Assembly: GCA_036873135.1 (NCBI GenBank)
Contig: JAPTYO010000018.1
Span: 2,790,001 to 2,854,000 of the forward strand
DNA length: 64,000 nt
Direction: 5' to 3'
Origin: Clarkia xantiana subsp. parviflora
Lineage: Eukaryota > Streptophyta > Magnoliopsida > Myrtales > Onagraceae
The notes below the pieces were generated by a model. The model did not search any database. It was not told the origin of the DNA and worked only from the letters and a program-made list of their open reading frames with translations. Positions 43,073 to 55,275 of the stretch are shown one piece after another; position 1 is the stretch's first letter; every line of letters starts with the position of its first letter. Position numbers and translations under genes: made by a program.

Positions 43073-45379
43073 TAATAGGGCACCGTTTCTATGACTTCTC
43101 TCTGGTTCTGGCATCTCATCGTACTGACGTAACATCGTCGAGATGCAGTTTGTTCGCCTCTCACTTCCCCTATTCCCGTGCGGTGTCATAAATTTCATTA
43201 CTTGATGAGCTGTTGAGGGGATTATCCGGTGCGGATTAAGAGTGTTCTTCCAATAATGTCATTGTATGCTGAGGCGGCGTCGACGACTACGAAGAGCACA
43301 TCTATGGTTAAAGTCGTCTTCCCTTTTCCCAGAACCATCGGGAGTTTGATAGCGCCCATTGGATAGGTGGTCCTTCCGGCAAATCCTATGAGAGGAAAGT
43401 TGACCTTCAGGAGATCCCTCAGTGTTAATCCCCGACTCTGGAAAGCTTCGTAAAAAAGTATATCGGTCGAGCTTCAACTGTCGATTAGAATTCTCTTGAC
43501 CTCGTAATGTGCCAAACTAGCAGTGATGACCAAAGCGTCATCATGCGGTTGGGTGACCATTATAAGGTCGTCGGTGGTGAAACTTATAACTACTGGGTCG
43601 ACTTCTTCTGGTGCCTTCCCTTTATCTCTGCTTTGTGCGTCGACGACTACGAAGAGCACATCTATGGTTAAAGTCGTCTTCCCTTTTCCCAGAACCATCG
43701 GGAGTTTGATAGCGCCCATTGGATAGGTGGTCCTTCCGGCAAATCCTATGAGAGGAAAGTTGACCTTCAGGAGATCCCTCAGTGTTAATCCCAGACTCTG
43801 GAAAGCTTCGTAAAAAAGTATATCGGTCGAGCTTCAACTGTCGATTAGAATTCTCTTGACCTCGTAATCTGCCAAACTAGCAGTGATGACCAAAGCGTCA
43901 TCATGCGGTTGGGTGACCATTATAAGGTCGTCGGTGGTGAAACTTATAACTACTGGGTCGACTTCTTCTGGTGCCTTCCCTTTATCTCTGCTTTGTGAGA
44001 TCTGGGTGGCATAAACTTCTCGAGCAGTGCTAGTTTCCCCTCCTGAGGCGAATCCTCCAGCAATGACGTTGATTGTCCCTCCTGGGGGTGGGTTGTCATA
44101 AGGGGGAGATCGAGAATTTCTTCTGGGGCTTTGACTCCGTTTTAGAGCCTTGGAAGGTTTGTCGATGAACTTGAGTAATTTGCCCCTATGGATTAAAGCC
44201 TCGATGTCACGTTTCAAGGCGACACATTCGTTAGTGTCGTGCCCCTGAACCCGATGATATCGACAATAATCGTTCATCTGAGATCCCATCGGTCCCTTTT
44301 TTACCAGGGGAGGATCATCCAACTTAAGTTTTTCCATCTCCTGGAGTACAACTGATTTATTGTGTGTGAGAGGAGTAACCTTTCCTGGATAGGGGTTAGG
44401 ATTCCTCACTCCGGGACAATTTCCGGGTCGGAAGTTTCCCTCTCGTCTTTCTTCCCTCCTAGGTGGTCGAGAAGCGGAGCCTTCTTCGGTTTTTGTTGGT
44501 ACGACTGGGCGCTTGATTTCTCGAGGAGACTTCTCGTGTAATCTTTCCAGATCTATGTACTTCTTCACCTTCGTGGCAAGGGCATTGATCTTTCTCACCG
44601 GCTTCATCACCATGTTGTCCTTCAGAGCTTGGCTCTGTGTCCTAAGACCTCTCTAGAAGGTCCTGATCAACTCGCCATCCGTGGCGTCTTCATTTAACTG
44701 TTGGAGTATCTTATGGAACCTAGTACAGCCAAGGTTTCATCAGAACCTTGTTCAATTTTATCTAGGAAATCCATACTCTTTAGGCGCTGTCTATGGCCTA
44801 TATGGCCTTCGATGAACTTAGCCTTCAGTTCCTCCCGTGAATCGATCGAGTTGTCGGGGAGGCCATAGAACCAAGTGGATGCCTCTTCTTTCAACGTAGT
44901 TGGGAAGAGTGCTGCATAGTGATCCGGAGTTGCCCCTCTTCCCAGCAAGTCGTTTGTCCCCCTTCTCTTTTTCTCTAACAACTCTTCCACCTGTCCCATA
45001 GTGAATAGGACAGGTTCTTTGCTCGCCACTTCTCTTCAGGAATCTTAGGAATTTCTTTCTCCAGGGGTTCTCTCTCCTGGATTTTTACGCTGGACGCCAC
45101 ATCTTCCATTTGGAAAGTTTCTTGAGCGGGTGCCTTTTCGGGGATGGTGCCCGCCTGGGCTTGATTCCAAAAGGTTATGAAGGCCGCCAATATTTCTTGG
45201 GGGACAGCCGGGGGGACTGTCCTTACTTTTTTTGGATTTGGTAATGACTTGGAATGACTGAGATTTCCATCATTCCCTCCGCCATTTGCTTGTGGAACTG
45301 ACGGATCTTCTCTGGTGATTGGCCTCGAGGTGGTAGGATCTTCTGGGAGATTATTTCCTTCCACCGGGAGGTTGGACAT
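43073..45379 (-). pseudogene. TatE gag-protease
   Basis: ATG 45379 (MSNLPVEGNN). Gag is shortened: FPTTLKEEASTWFYGLPDN, LKAKFIEGHIGHRQRL remain but parts on both sides are missing. The knuckle CRYHRVQGHDTNEC is near 44275-44235, followed by an RS-like stretch (RSQSPRRNSRSP). Protease INVIAGGFASGGETSTARE follows; the active site reads ILIDS then a stop in place of DGG. The region with that site is duplicated (see 43277-43996). The frame ends at TAA 43073-43075 after the CYV tail, so this element never reached RT. Confidence 0.8.
43277..43996 (-). repeat. 360-bp tandem duplication in TatE protease
   Basis: 43277-43636 and 43637-43996 are identical except two bases seen by eye. 360 bases keep the frame. 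Both copies carry the stop in the active site, so the stop came first. Confidence 0.92.
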
Positions 45380-45438
45380 CTTGTTGCTTCCTTAGAGGTC
45401 ACGACTTTTTGATCGGAGTTCCCACAGACGGCGCCAAA

Positions 45439-46322
45439 TGTTGGGATCAAAATGACGTGGCCTTGAACTTCGGGGAATGGACTTCCAAGTATCGCCTCAG
45501 ACTTTGCTCTCTCGAACGCTAAGTTTTCGTCTAAGAGGTTATGTGGGGCGAGAACCTGAAAAAGGGGTGGGGATGGCCCCTAATTCCACTGCGAAGCTTA
45601 AGTCAGTAATGGATTTGAGAGTAATAATATATGAACGTATTTAGAACTGACTGAATGTAATCAAGTAAAATAGAAATAGTCCCTATTTATAGGGATAAGT
45701 TACCGACTTTATATGGCGGTTACCCTCCTTGGGAGGTTTCTCTTCAGAGTCGTTCAAGCAGGTGACAAGCAGGTCGCCATCTGATCATTACTTCTTGAGG
45801 AAGGTTTCCTCTGATGACGGTTGAAGCAGGTCGCCACCTGTGTTTACTTCCAGAGGAAGGTTTCCTCTGATAATAGTGACAAGCAGGTCGCCACCTGTCT
45901 TTACCTTCGAAGGAAGGTTTCTTCTGATGATAGTGACCAGTAGGTCGCCACCTGTCTTTACCTTCGAAAGAAGGTTTCTTCCTATGATAATGACCAGCAG
46001 GTCGCCACCTGTCTTTACCTTCGAAGGAAGGTTTCTTCTGATGATAATGACCAGCAGGTCGCCACCTGTCTTTTCCTTCGAAGGAAGGTTTATTCTGATG
46101 ATACTGACCAGCAGGTCGCCACCTGTCTTTACCTTCGAAGGAAGGTTTCTTCTGATGGCGGTAGTCATACTTGGGAAGTCGACTTTTTCATAAGTTGTCG
46201 TCGATGTTTCATCCCTATCTCGTTAAGACGAGTCAGAAAGGTCGACGACTCTTCTTTCCCTGCCCTTTGAACGTGATCGACTCTCGTGCTTAATGGCGAG
46301 TTTAATTAATCATAACCCAACA
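45439..46322 (-). repeat. TatE 5' LTR and adjoining primer-binding site
   Basis: 884 bp, TGTTGGGATCAAAATGACG...AACCCAACA. Primer site TGGCGCCGTCTGTGGGA on the minus strand just left. TATTTATA at 45684-45691. Carries the 57-bp unit array (45760-46150). Start and R/U5 hairpin region closely resemble the TatF LTR. Confidence 0.88.
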
Positions 46323-46990
46323 GCCGGTATGGGCCTCATCGTTGGGATGCATTTGTATCTGATTGTATCTTGAGTATGCGTCCATGAAGCTTAGAAGCTC
46401 ATGTCCTGAAGTGGCGTCGACAAGTTGGTCGATCATATGTAAGGGGTAGGAGTCTTTAGGGCATGCTTTGTTGAGATATCGAAAATCCACGCACATCCTC
46501 CATCTTTTATTGGATTTTCTCTCCAAGACTGGGTTGGCGACCCAAGTTTGGAATCGTATTTCTTTTAAAAAACCAGCATCGACCAGTTTCCCACTTCTTG
46601 ACGTATCGCCGCCTTTTTTCTGCTCCCATAGATCTTCTTTTTTGAGCTATAGGCTTCACTGCTGGATCTATTCTTAGCTCGTAGGAGATAGGATCGGGAC
46701 TTATTTCTGGCATGTCGCTTGGCTCCCAAACAAATAGCTCTTTGTACTCCCTAAGGAGGGCAATTATTCTTTTGGCCAATTTTGGCTGTAGAGCAGCTCC
46801 AATCTTCACCCTTTTATCGCCCTCCTCTGGAGCTACTTCTACTAACTCCTCCATTGGGGCTGGTCGTCCACCTTCTTCCCGGGGATCTTCATCTGTTACG
46901 ATGGATAAGGTTTCCCTCTGATTACATCTTCGGAGAAGATTGACGTAACATTGTCGAGATGCCTTTTGGTCGCCCCACACCTCTCCCATT
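46323..46990 (-). pseudogene. TatF protease tail and RT N-terminal part
   Basis: GEVWGDQKASRQCYVN, then the pre-RT linker (LFVWEPSDMPEISPD) and RT fingers (RMCVDFRYLNKACPKD, SFMDAYSRYNQIQM). Truncated before the YVDD by TatE at 46322. A frame change lies near 46520. Its left end abuts CopI and joins the protease on the other side of CopI. Confidence 0.88.
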
Positions 46991-47201
46991 TAAAAGCTTT
47001 GAGAGGATTTAGAGAATGCAATGATCTTGTTATTCACATAAACTTCAAATCAGTTTGTACAATATGATCTAACTAACTATATATACTAAGTTAGCTACGT
47101 ACATAGGATAGGAGGAGAACACAACTATGGCACAAGTATTGTGTATGCACACACAAGCATTGTGCAAACATAACTAAGGCACAAGCTTGATGTGTTCTAT
47201 A
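46991..47201 (-). repeat. CopI 3' LTR
   Basis: 211 bp. Next to it, on the minus strand, lies a long purine-rich tract (GAAGAAAAAGGTGGGGGAA), the polypurine tract. Confidence 0.93.
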
Positions 47202-49454
47202 TTCCCCCACCTTTTTCTTCTTCTTTCTTCTTTTCGTGAAACACATCTTTTATGCCATAAATCCTCAATAAGGCAATGTGTTGTTTCTTGACCAAGGCCT
47301 TCGTAAGCAAATCAACAAGTTGATCCTTAGAAGCAACATGAATGGCATCAATTATCCCAGAACCAATGTGATGTCTTGTGAAATGACAATCCAGCTCTAT
47401 GTGTTTTGTGCGCTCATGAAACACAGGATTTCTAGCTATTCTCAAAGCAGCCTCACTATCCGTATAGATTGGAATGGGCAAACACAAAGGCAAACCCAAC
47501 TCCCTTAGGAGTCTACTAACCCAAAGAGCCTCCTGAATTGCCACTCTAAGACATCTATACTCAGCTTCAGCACTTGAAAGAGAAATGGTCTCCTGCTTCT
47601 TCACTTTCCAACCTACCATTGCCTCACCTAGCCTAAAACAATAGGCACTCACTGATTTTCTACTCAAAGGACAAGCAGCCCAATCTGAATCACAATACAA
47701 ACTAAGTTTGAAATTGCTTGTAGATGGATAGATCAAGCCTTGACCAGGACAACCCTTGATGTACCTAATCACTCTCATGGCAGCATCAAGATGTGACTTC
47801 TTGGGTTTGTCAACAAATTGACTCAATCTTTGCACGGAGAAGCTAATATCTGGCCTTGTCATTGTTAAGTAGAGAAGCTTACCAATCAACCTCCTATAAG
47901 AAGTAGCATCCTTAAGTGGGTGATCATCAGGATTGGACTTGGTTGCCTTATCATACTCACAAGTGGTCAGCTTGATATTGAACTCCATAGGAGTTTCAGT
48001 TGGTCTTGCCGCCCCCAAACCAGCCTCCTCAACAAGTTCAAGAGCATACTTCCTCTGATTGATGACTAACCCCTCATGTGATCTAGCAATCTCCAATCCC
48101 AAAAAATATCTCAAATTGCCCAAATCTTTGAGTTTGAAATGAGACTGAAGAGTGGACTTCAATTGGCTAATCATGCTTTCACTTGAACCAGTGATAAGCA
48201 AGTCATCCACATAGATGAGTAGGATAACATTTTCCTTACCATTAGTCTTGGTGAACAAGGAATGATCAGAAACACTCTGAATGTAGCCATTTTTCAACAA
48301 GGTCTGAGTGAGCTTGATGTTCCATTGCCTAGAAGCTTGTTTTAGTCCATACAAAGACTTCAAAAGCTTGCACACACGTTTAGGTGACCCAAAGACTGGC
48401 TTAGAAGAGTCAAAACCTTAAAGACCTCTTCATGTAAATCACCTTGTAGAAAGGCATTGTTCACATCCATGTGATACAAGCCCCATGATTTGGCTGCAGC
48501 CATTGCAAGGACAATTCTCACAGTGGTCATCTTCACAACTGGGGAGAAAGTCTCATTGAAATCAGTCCCCTCTACTTGAGTAAAACCTTTGGCAACCAAC
48601 CTTGCCTTGTACCTCTCAATTGAACCATCTGAGTTGTACTTCACCTTGTACACCCATTTACATCCAATAGTAGACTTTCCTTGAGTTAATTCAACAATCT
48701 TCCAAGTGTGATTATCTTGAAGAGCATTGATTTCCTCCTTCATAGCTATCACCCAATTGGAATCTTTGACTGCTTGTTTGTAAGTAGTAGGCTCCTTGAT
48801 CTTGTCAATAGAGGCCATAAAACAATTGAACTTTGGATGTAAATGAGCATAAGAAATATACTTCTCAATTCCAAAAGCAGCATTGGAAAATGAACATGCC
48901 CTTAGTTGAGCAATCCTAGCACTCCTTCTTAGAATGGGAACATAAGTCTCTTCATTACTTGGAGGTGCTTGAGGAGGTGAATGAGGAGGTACTTGAGGAG
49001 GTGCCTGAGGGGGTGCTTGATCAGTTGGAAGTGGCTGAGGTATATTATCCTCATCAAGCAATGGAGTAGTGGCTGGCAATTCTTCAAAAATAGAGCGATC
49101 TCTAAGGAAAGACTCATCAAGGTGAGACTTGGAACCCATACAAGTAGGCAACAAAGCCTTCAAATCAGCCTTTGACATGCTGAAAGGGAAGATGTGTTCA
49201 TGAAAAACAACATCCCTATATACTTGAAAAGCTGAGTTGGATATATTCATAACAAGATATCCTTTTTGAGAAGTGGAATATCCCATTAGAATGCAAGGCT
49301 CAGCTCTTGCACTAAACTTGTCCAAGTTGTTCAACTTGGTTGCAAAACACAAGCATCCAATGATCCTTAGATGCTCAATTGAAGGTGTCTTCCCATACAA
49401 CACCTCCATGGGAGACTTGAACTTCAAGGAAGAAGATGGCATCCTATTGATCAA
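47202..49454 (-). pseudogene. CopI integrase C-terminus, reverse transcriptase and RNase H
   Basis: 49454-48360 has the integrase tail (INRMPSSSLKFKSPMEVLYG), a Pro-rich linker and RT fingers (WVYKVKYNSDGSIERYKARL, YHMDVNNAFLQGDL). A small frame-shifting deletion near 48425 separates it from 48375-47197: SLYGLKQASRQW, catalytic YVDD (IYVDDLLITGS), ADI-type RNase H (YCDSDWAACPLSRKSVSAYC, SLSSAEAEYRCL, IYTDSEAALRIA) to the end. All catalytic motifs persist. Confidence 0.92.
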
Positions 49455-51613
49455 GTAGCAGGCAGTGAGAACAGCATAACCTCAATATTTGATAGGCATT
49501 GATGCTTGAAATCTAATAGCCCTTGCAACATTCAAGATTTGCCTATGCTTGCGCTCCACCCTTCCATTTTGTTGAGGAGTGTGTACACAGCTTGTTTGGT
49601 GGATGATTCCCAAATAAGGAAATGCTCCTTGCAAATGGAGTTGATGAATTCACTCCTATTGTCACTCCTAACTGATTTGACCTCAACCCCAAACTGATTT
49701 TTAACCATTGTAGAGAAGCCCTTGATGTGAAGAAAAGTATCACTCTTGTTCTTCATAAGAAACAACCAAGTAGCTCTTGAAAAATCATCCACAATTGTAA
49801 GGAAATATTGATAATTCCTAATGGTAGGAACCTTATAAGGGCCCCATAAATCCATATGTATCAGTGTAAAGGGTTTAAGAGCATGAGAGGTACTAATAGG
49901 AAAAGACATTCTGGTTTGCTTGGCTAATGGACAAAGAGTACAATCCTTGACACATCCAATGGAATCAACTAAGTTCAAGATATTCTTCAAATGATCCATG
50001 TGAGTAGCTGAAATGTGTCCCAATCTCTTGTGCCATGTCCAAGCATCCACCTTATTTGAGCTAATGGAAGGAGCAGCCACCACCTTGCTTGATCTTGAAG
50101 GCACCACATCCTTGAGTATGAAGAGTCCCTTAGCCCTCTCACCAATCACCATAGGCCTCCCAGTTTGGCCCTGAATTAAGACATGATCAAAAGTGAATAT
50201 CACCTTGCAATTGAGTTGGTTTGGAAGTCTAGAAACTGAAATCAAGTTGAACTTGAAATCAGGCACTAAGAGGATGTCATTCAAGGTGAATCCAGAGAAT
50301 GAGCAACTTCCAATGTGAGTCACTCTACACTTGTGACCATTAGGCAAATGGACAAATTGATTATTGGAATCAGTTCTTCTCAAGTTGTGTAACCATCCCA
50401 TTTGATGAGTGATGTGATTAGTGGCCCCTGAGTCCAAAATCCAATCCATTGAAGGAGTTAAGTTCATACCTGCCATGTTCACATACATAGGATCATCCTC
50501 TTGATAAGAGAGTGGCTCAAAATCATCTTGGACAGCCACATGTTGTACTCTCTTCTCAATACCAGCATGCATAATTCTCTTGTCAGGTGTGCCATGGAAG
50601 ATCCTCTTGTCACCAGCCACAATATGTTCAACCATATGAGAAGAATCATTCTCAACACTCACATTGACTGAGTTGAAGTTGCGCTTCAAACTTGGATGAC
50701 CAGGAGGATAACCATGCTTCATGTAGCAAGTGTCCTCTTTGTGACCCATTTTTCCACAATAAATGCATTTCCAATTCGCCTTCTCAGCTTTGGAGGGTCT
50801 TCCATCACCACCATATGCATTTGAAGAACCTTGACCACAAGAAGCTCCTTGTCTGATTGGCTTTGCACCATTGTACCTTGAACCAGAATTGAAGCCCCTT
50901 TGATTGTTAGAAGAGTTCCTTATTGAGTACAAGGCTGTGGAGTCTCCTACATCTCCAATTAAGGCAAGCTGACTTTCCTCTTGCACAAGCACAGAAAATG
51001 CCACACTTAGGGAAGGAAAAGGTTGCCTCATAAGAAGACTACTCCTCACATGTGCATAGGAATCATTGAGCCCCAAGAGAAAGGCTATAAGCTTCTGTTT
51101 CTCCTTATGATCACTCACCATCTTCATGTCAGCTTGACATACTAAATGCAATTCATCAATGGAGCTTAGAGCATCCCACAATTGCTTCATCTTGCCAAAA
51201 AATTCAGTGATTGACAAAGCTCCTTGAGATGTTTGGTAAATCTCTCTTGTCAATTGAAACACCTGTGTGCCATCCACCTTGTCAAACATCTCCTTGAGAT
51301 CAATCCATATTGACAAAGCTGTGGAATTATAGACCAATCCACCCACCAATTCGTTGGCTACCGTGTTCCTCAACCAAGCTTTCACAATTGCATTAGCCCT
51401 GTCCCATTTCACTCTTTGAGACACTTGAACACTAGACCTGGTGAAAGTACCATCTATGAATCCCAGCTTGTTCTTCACCAAAAGTCCTTCCATAATGGCT
51501 GTACTCCAAGCATGATAGTTAGTTGATCCTTGGAGTTGAAAAGGAATCAACAACAAACCAGTGGTGTCCGAAGGATGAAGATACAAGGGATCCTCAATTG
51601 TGTTCTCAGACAT
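49455..51613 (-). pseudogene. CopI gag, protease and integrase
   Basis: Best start ATG 51613 (MSENTIEDPLYLHPSD), although the frame is open further upstream. Gag fold (NYHAWSTAIMEGLLVKNK), knuckle CIYCGKMGHKEDTC near 50760, protease ILDSGATNHIT near 50430, integrase zinc region (WHKRLGHIS...CTLCPLAKQ), core HMDLWGPY and [10 protein letters not shown] (Gly to Arg next to the second Asp). A frameshift near 49620 and a Trp-to-stop near 49480 break it. Confidence 0.9.
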
Positions 51614-52301
51614 TTCGTAAGTAACAAGTGACTTAGGAGGCAAAGAATCCAATGCAAAATAGCTTGTCAAAGAAAAGCACAAGTTCAGGCACCAGCGAAG
51701 GCACCACTGAAGGCAACAGCGAAGGCAATCAGCTAAGGCAACAGCGAAGGCAAATAACAAACAGCCTGTTTATTTCAACAAGTGATCTCCGTACAGGCGT
51801 AGAGAAAGGTAATTCGGCAAAAATCCGCAAATAATTTCTTCATCACATTACCACAGAAAGCATCGCAACTGATTCAATTTGACGAAATCAATAAGCACAA
51901 GCAAGCAGATCATCAGAATCAAGCTCAATTTCAGTCAAGATCCAGGCGATAACAATCAGTGCACAAAAACAGCTTCCAATCCAATCGATGATCCAAATGA
52001 GCTGGAAATCAACAAATCTTGATTCAGAAAGACTTACACAGAGTCGTAATCAAGATTGCAACATGAATCCAAGCTCAACCTGAGGAAGCGAAGCAAATCG
52101 AAGAAGCAAATCGAAGAAGCGTGACGACGAAGCAAAAGAAATCTGTGACTTGATCGCCAAGAGATCTACTCCTCAGCAATGAATACAGTCCAGACGCATC
52201 CTCAATCACCAGGAATCATCTTCAATCTGCTTGATCTTCAACAATCTCCAGAAATCCGAGCTTTCTTGATCACCAAGAAAACTCAGTTGGCTCTGATACC
52301 A
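51614..52301 (-). other. CopI leader
   Basis: 5' untranslated region of the genomic RNA with the primer-binding site at 52289-52301. It contains GAAGCAAATC/GAAGGCAACAGC short repeats but no gene. Confidence 0.7.
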
Positions 52302-52512
52302 TAAAAGCTTTGAGAGGATTTAGAGAATGCAATCATCTTGTTATTCACATAAACTTCAAATCAGTTTGTACAATATGATCTAACTAACTATATATACTAA
52401 GTTAGCTACGTACATAGGATAGGAGGAGAACACAACTATGGCACAAGTATTGTGTATGCACACACAAGCATTGTGCAAACATAACTAAGGCACAAGATTG
52501 ATGTGTTCTATA
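52302..52512 (-). repeat. CopI 5' LTR
   Basis: 211 bp partner of the 3' LTR. Confidence 0.93.
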
Positions 52513-53640
52513 CCATTCTGTGATGAGTGGGGAATCTCATGACTTGATGGGCAGTGGAGGGGACAATGTATTTGGAATTGAGAGTCGTCCTTCCTAATAT
52601 GGCATTGTAGGCGTTTATTCTGTCGACGACCACGAAACGCTCCTTTAAATGCAAGGCCTTCCATCCTTGGCCTAAGATCAGAGGGAGTTGTATTGCCCTC
52701 AGGGGGTGAGTCATTCCTCCTGCAAATCCTACCAACGGAGAAGACATTTTTTGAAGATCTTCCTTTTTGTATCCCATTGCGACGATAGCCTTGAAGGTGA
52801 TTACGTCGGTAGAGCTTTCTCCATCGACAAGTAATCTTTTAACCTCGAATTTATCTATTTAAGTTTTGATCACGAGGGCGTCTTCATGAAGCCGTGTCGA
52901 TCTTGACAAGTCTTCCGTGGAGAAGGTGACTACCATGGGCTTCAATGTCCTTGGTCTTTTGAGAGTACCTGCGTGGAGGTCTTGAGCCGCATAGGTGTCT
53001 CGAGCCATGCTCGACTCTCCTCCAGCTGCAAATCCTCCCGACAGGACATTGATGCCGTTGTCTGGGGGTGTTCTCCATCTTCTTCGCTCATGAGAGCGAT
53101 GTTGATGGTGACGTTGGATTTGTTCTTGCATAAATTCCAGTACTGTCCTGGCGAGGAGGCAGCCTTAGGTGTCATGTCCCTCTTCTCGATGGTATTCGAA
53201 ATAAGGAGCAGGGCGATGACCTCTTTTTGCCAAATGAAATCTTTCTAACCTTTGTTGGGTTTGTCGGAATTCCCTCGAAGAAGCTCCTTGTGCAGACGAG
53301 CTTTCGCCTCGACTCCGTAGAGGTTCCTGTTGGAGGAGGCGATTTGCTCGTGTTTACTCTACTCTCACTTAGAGAGTTGCTCTCTGGATCAGTTCTTCCT
53401 AACTTCCCACCGGCTCAGTGTATTGAGTGATGGCCAAGGATTGGGATTGGGGTCCCAAACCTCTGAAGACTGCACGAATAACTTCTCCTTCTAAGAGTTC
53501 GCCTCCACTATACGCTCCTTGGAATCGCCTAAATTAATTTTCCAAGGTTTCACTTAACCCTTGGAATATACCCTCAGCTCTCCGTGTTTGATTTTTGCTT
53601 ACTCGACTCCTTGGTGGTACCATGACTTCTTGATCACCGT
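52513..53640 (-). pseudogene. TatF gag (shortened) and protease
   Basis: From ATG near 53623 (MVPPRSRVSKNQ) a heavily stopped gag: GELLEGEVIRAVFRGLGPQ and a knuckle remnant (YFEYHREEGHDT, stop). Much of the gag fold is missing. Protease: INVLSGGFAAGGESSMARD, a stop near 52858 and AILGRTTLNSKYIVPSTAHQ before CopI. Active-site segment is damaged. Confidence 0.75.
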
Positions 53641-53660
53641 ATTCCACAAACGGCGCCAAA

Positions 53661-54488
53661 TGTTGGGATCAAAATGACGTGGCCTGAAGCTTCTGGTAAT
53701 GGATTTCGAGATCTCGCCTGTGGCGATCTCTTTTAGATGTCTGTCTCGACCTCATGGGGACTTAGTTTCCTTTAGATTCTTCTAGTAGGCGAGGACCTGA
53801 AAATGGGTGGGGATGGCCCCTGATTCCACTCCGAAGCTTACGTCAGTAATGGAATTTTAGAGATTAATTATACAAGTATGTGTATGTCCGTCTGTAAATA
53901 ATGAAAGTGTTCTCCTATTTATAGGAGGAAAATACCGACTTTGATGGAAGCAAGATTTATGCTCTGATTGGCTGCCTAGTGGCGGTGGCCACCATTCTCT
54001 AATTGGTGGAGAGGGACGGTGATGCATCTGTATGTGACAAGCAAGTCACCACCTCCTTATTCCTTAGTGTTGAAGGTTTCTTTAATCAGGTAACAAGTAG
54101 GTTGCCGCGTCAGTTTTACCTTGAGGGAAAAGTTTCCTTGGATCAGGAAGTCGGCAAGCTGGTTGCCTGCTGGTACCTCTTCCTTAAGAGAAAGGGTCTT
54201 CTTAAGTTAAGAGACGGCGAGTAGGTTGCCACCTGTCTTCTTCCATAGGAGAAAGGATCTTATGATAGTCTCTGGTTGTCGACTCGATCATACTTTTTAG
54301 AAGGAGAGAGTTTAGTTTTATAGCCCTTCTTTGATTGGTATCTTAAGAGTCGACCTTCTTTCATATTGGTGTCGAATATTTGTCTTCGTACTCTTAATTC
54401 AAATATGATTAGTCGTTGATTTTACTTTTGAGGGTTCCTACTTCAATGTTGTCGACCTTTGTAGGGTTGTCTCGACTCATATCCAACA
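53661..54488 (-). repeat. TatF 5' LTR
   Basis: 828 bp, TGTTGGGATCAAAATGACG...CATATCCAACA, next to a TTTGGCGCCGTTTGTGG primer site. TATTTATA at 53916-53923. Two or three degenerate relatives of the TatE 57-bp unit occur at 54030-54250. Confidence 0.85.
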
Positions 54489-55275
54489 TGGGCTTAGTAG
54501 AGTTTTAAAATCCACTAAAAACTTAACTTAGTCACCAAGAAATATTAATTATGTAAAATAATTTCCAATATTGCATATATATATATATATATATAAAATT
54601 CGGCAATATATATATATATATATTGTCAAGATTCTATCTATAAGATCTAAATCAATCAACAATATATGTATATATATAAATTTTAGCCTACATACATATA
54701 TATATTTTATTGTCGATATATTTAATAGGGAAAGAAATATACTAATAATATATTTTCTTAATCTTTTAGGCAACTAAATCTATTAATAATATCTTTATCC
54801 CTATTAATTATTTTGATATATTGATAGTTATATATATTTCTATATATTATGTGAATCTATTCATATATTTCCAATTGTAGATTATTGTTACATTTAATAA
54901 AAATTTAAATATGGTAAACAATGTTACATGCATATTTCGGCCGAAACTAGCAAACTTGGGGCCTAAGAAATTAAAAAATTTACTTGTAATCTCCTAGGGT
55001 TCGGCAGAAACTAGTAATTGGAAACATGTGGTCAAATTTCAAGATCAAAATTTACTAAGATCTACAATCCAATGTTTGATTTTGATAAAAGTCACGTTTT
55101 TCTTGAATATCATGAACATCAAATTTTACTAAGAACATCTTGAAATTTTCCGCACCAACAATTATAAAGATCGGAAATTTCAAAGTTTCACCATCTAAAA
55201 TTTCGGCCAAAATGTTAAAATCAAGAACATCAATTTATCAAAATCATGAACTCCTAACACTGGCTCTGAGACCAC
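54489..55275 (-). other. CopH leader and AT microsatellite
   Basis: (TA)n tracts at 54577-54594 and 54607-54622 and AT-rich text to 54900; repeated ATCAAATTTTACTAAGA/AAATTTCGGCC motifs to 55270. No gene; small frames here are AT-repeat artefacts. Confidence 0.65.

Larger units (their letters stand above)
37941..46322 (-). mobile_element. TatE: gag-PR-only Ty3/gypsy element
   Basis: 3' LTR 37941-38776 lacks about 60 bases at its outer end; 5' LTR 45439-46322 is full. Minus strand: gag and protease, ending with a stop at 43073-43075 right after the protease tail (CYVSTMRCQNQRE). Plus strand: antisense gene. A 76-bp array lies between. No RT, RH, INT or gag2. It interrupts the TatF RT; the other half of that RT is absent, lost with the outer end of the left LTR. 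Confidence 0.85.
46991..52512 (-). mobile_element. CopI: nearly complete Ty1/copia element with TA...TA termini
   Basis: LTRs 46991-47201 and 52302-52512 (211 bp each, two differences by eye). CCATT duplications at 46986-46990 and 52513-52517 fix the ends, so the minus-strand LTR is TATAGAAC...GCTTTTA rather than TG...CA. Primer site TGGTATCAGAGCC (52289-52301, minus) matches initiator Met-tRNA. Order gag-PR-INT-RT-RH is copia type. Inserted in TatF protease. Confidence 0.95.
46323..54488 (-). mobile_element. TatF: autonomous-type Ty3/gypsy element, broken by TatE and CopI
   Basis: 5' LTR at 53661-54488, then degraded gag and protease (53640-52513), CopI, then the pol start and RT fingers (46990-46323). 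RT stops abruptly at the TatE LTR; RNase H, integrase and 3' LTR are missing. Its LTR is related to that of TatE. Confidence 0.82.

Noticed and set aside
54549..54777. Open frames rich in Ile/Tyr
   Set aside because: They come from the (TA)n microsatellite.
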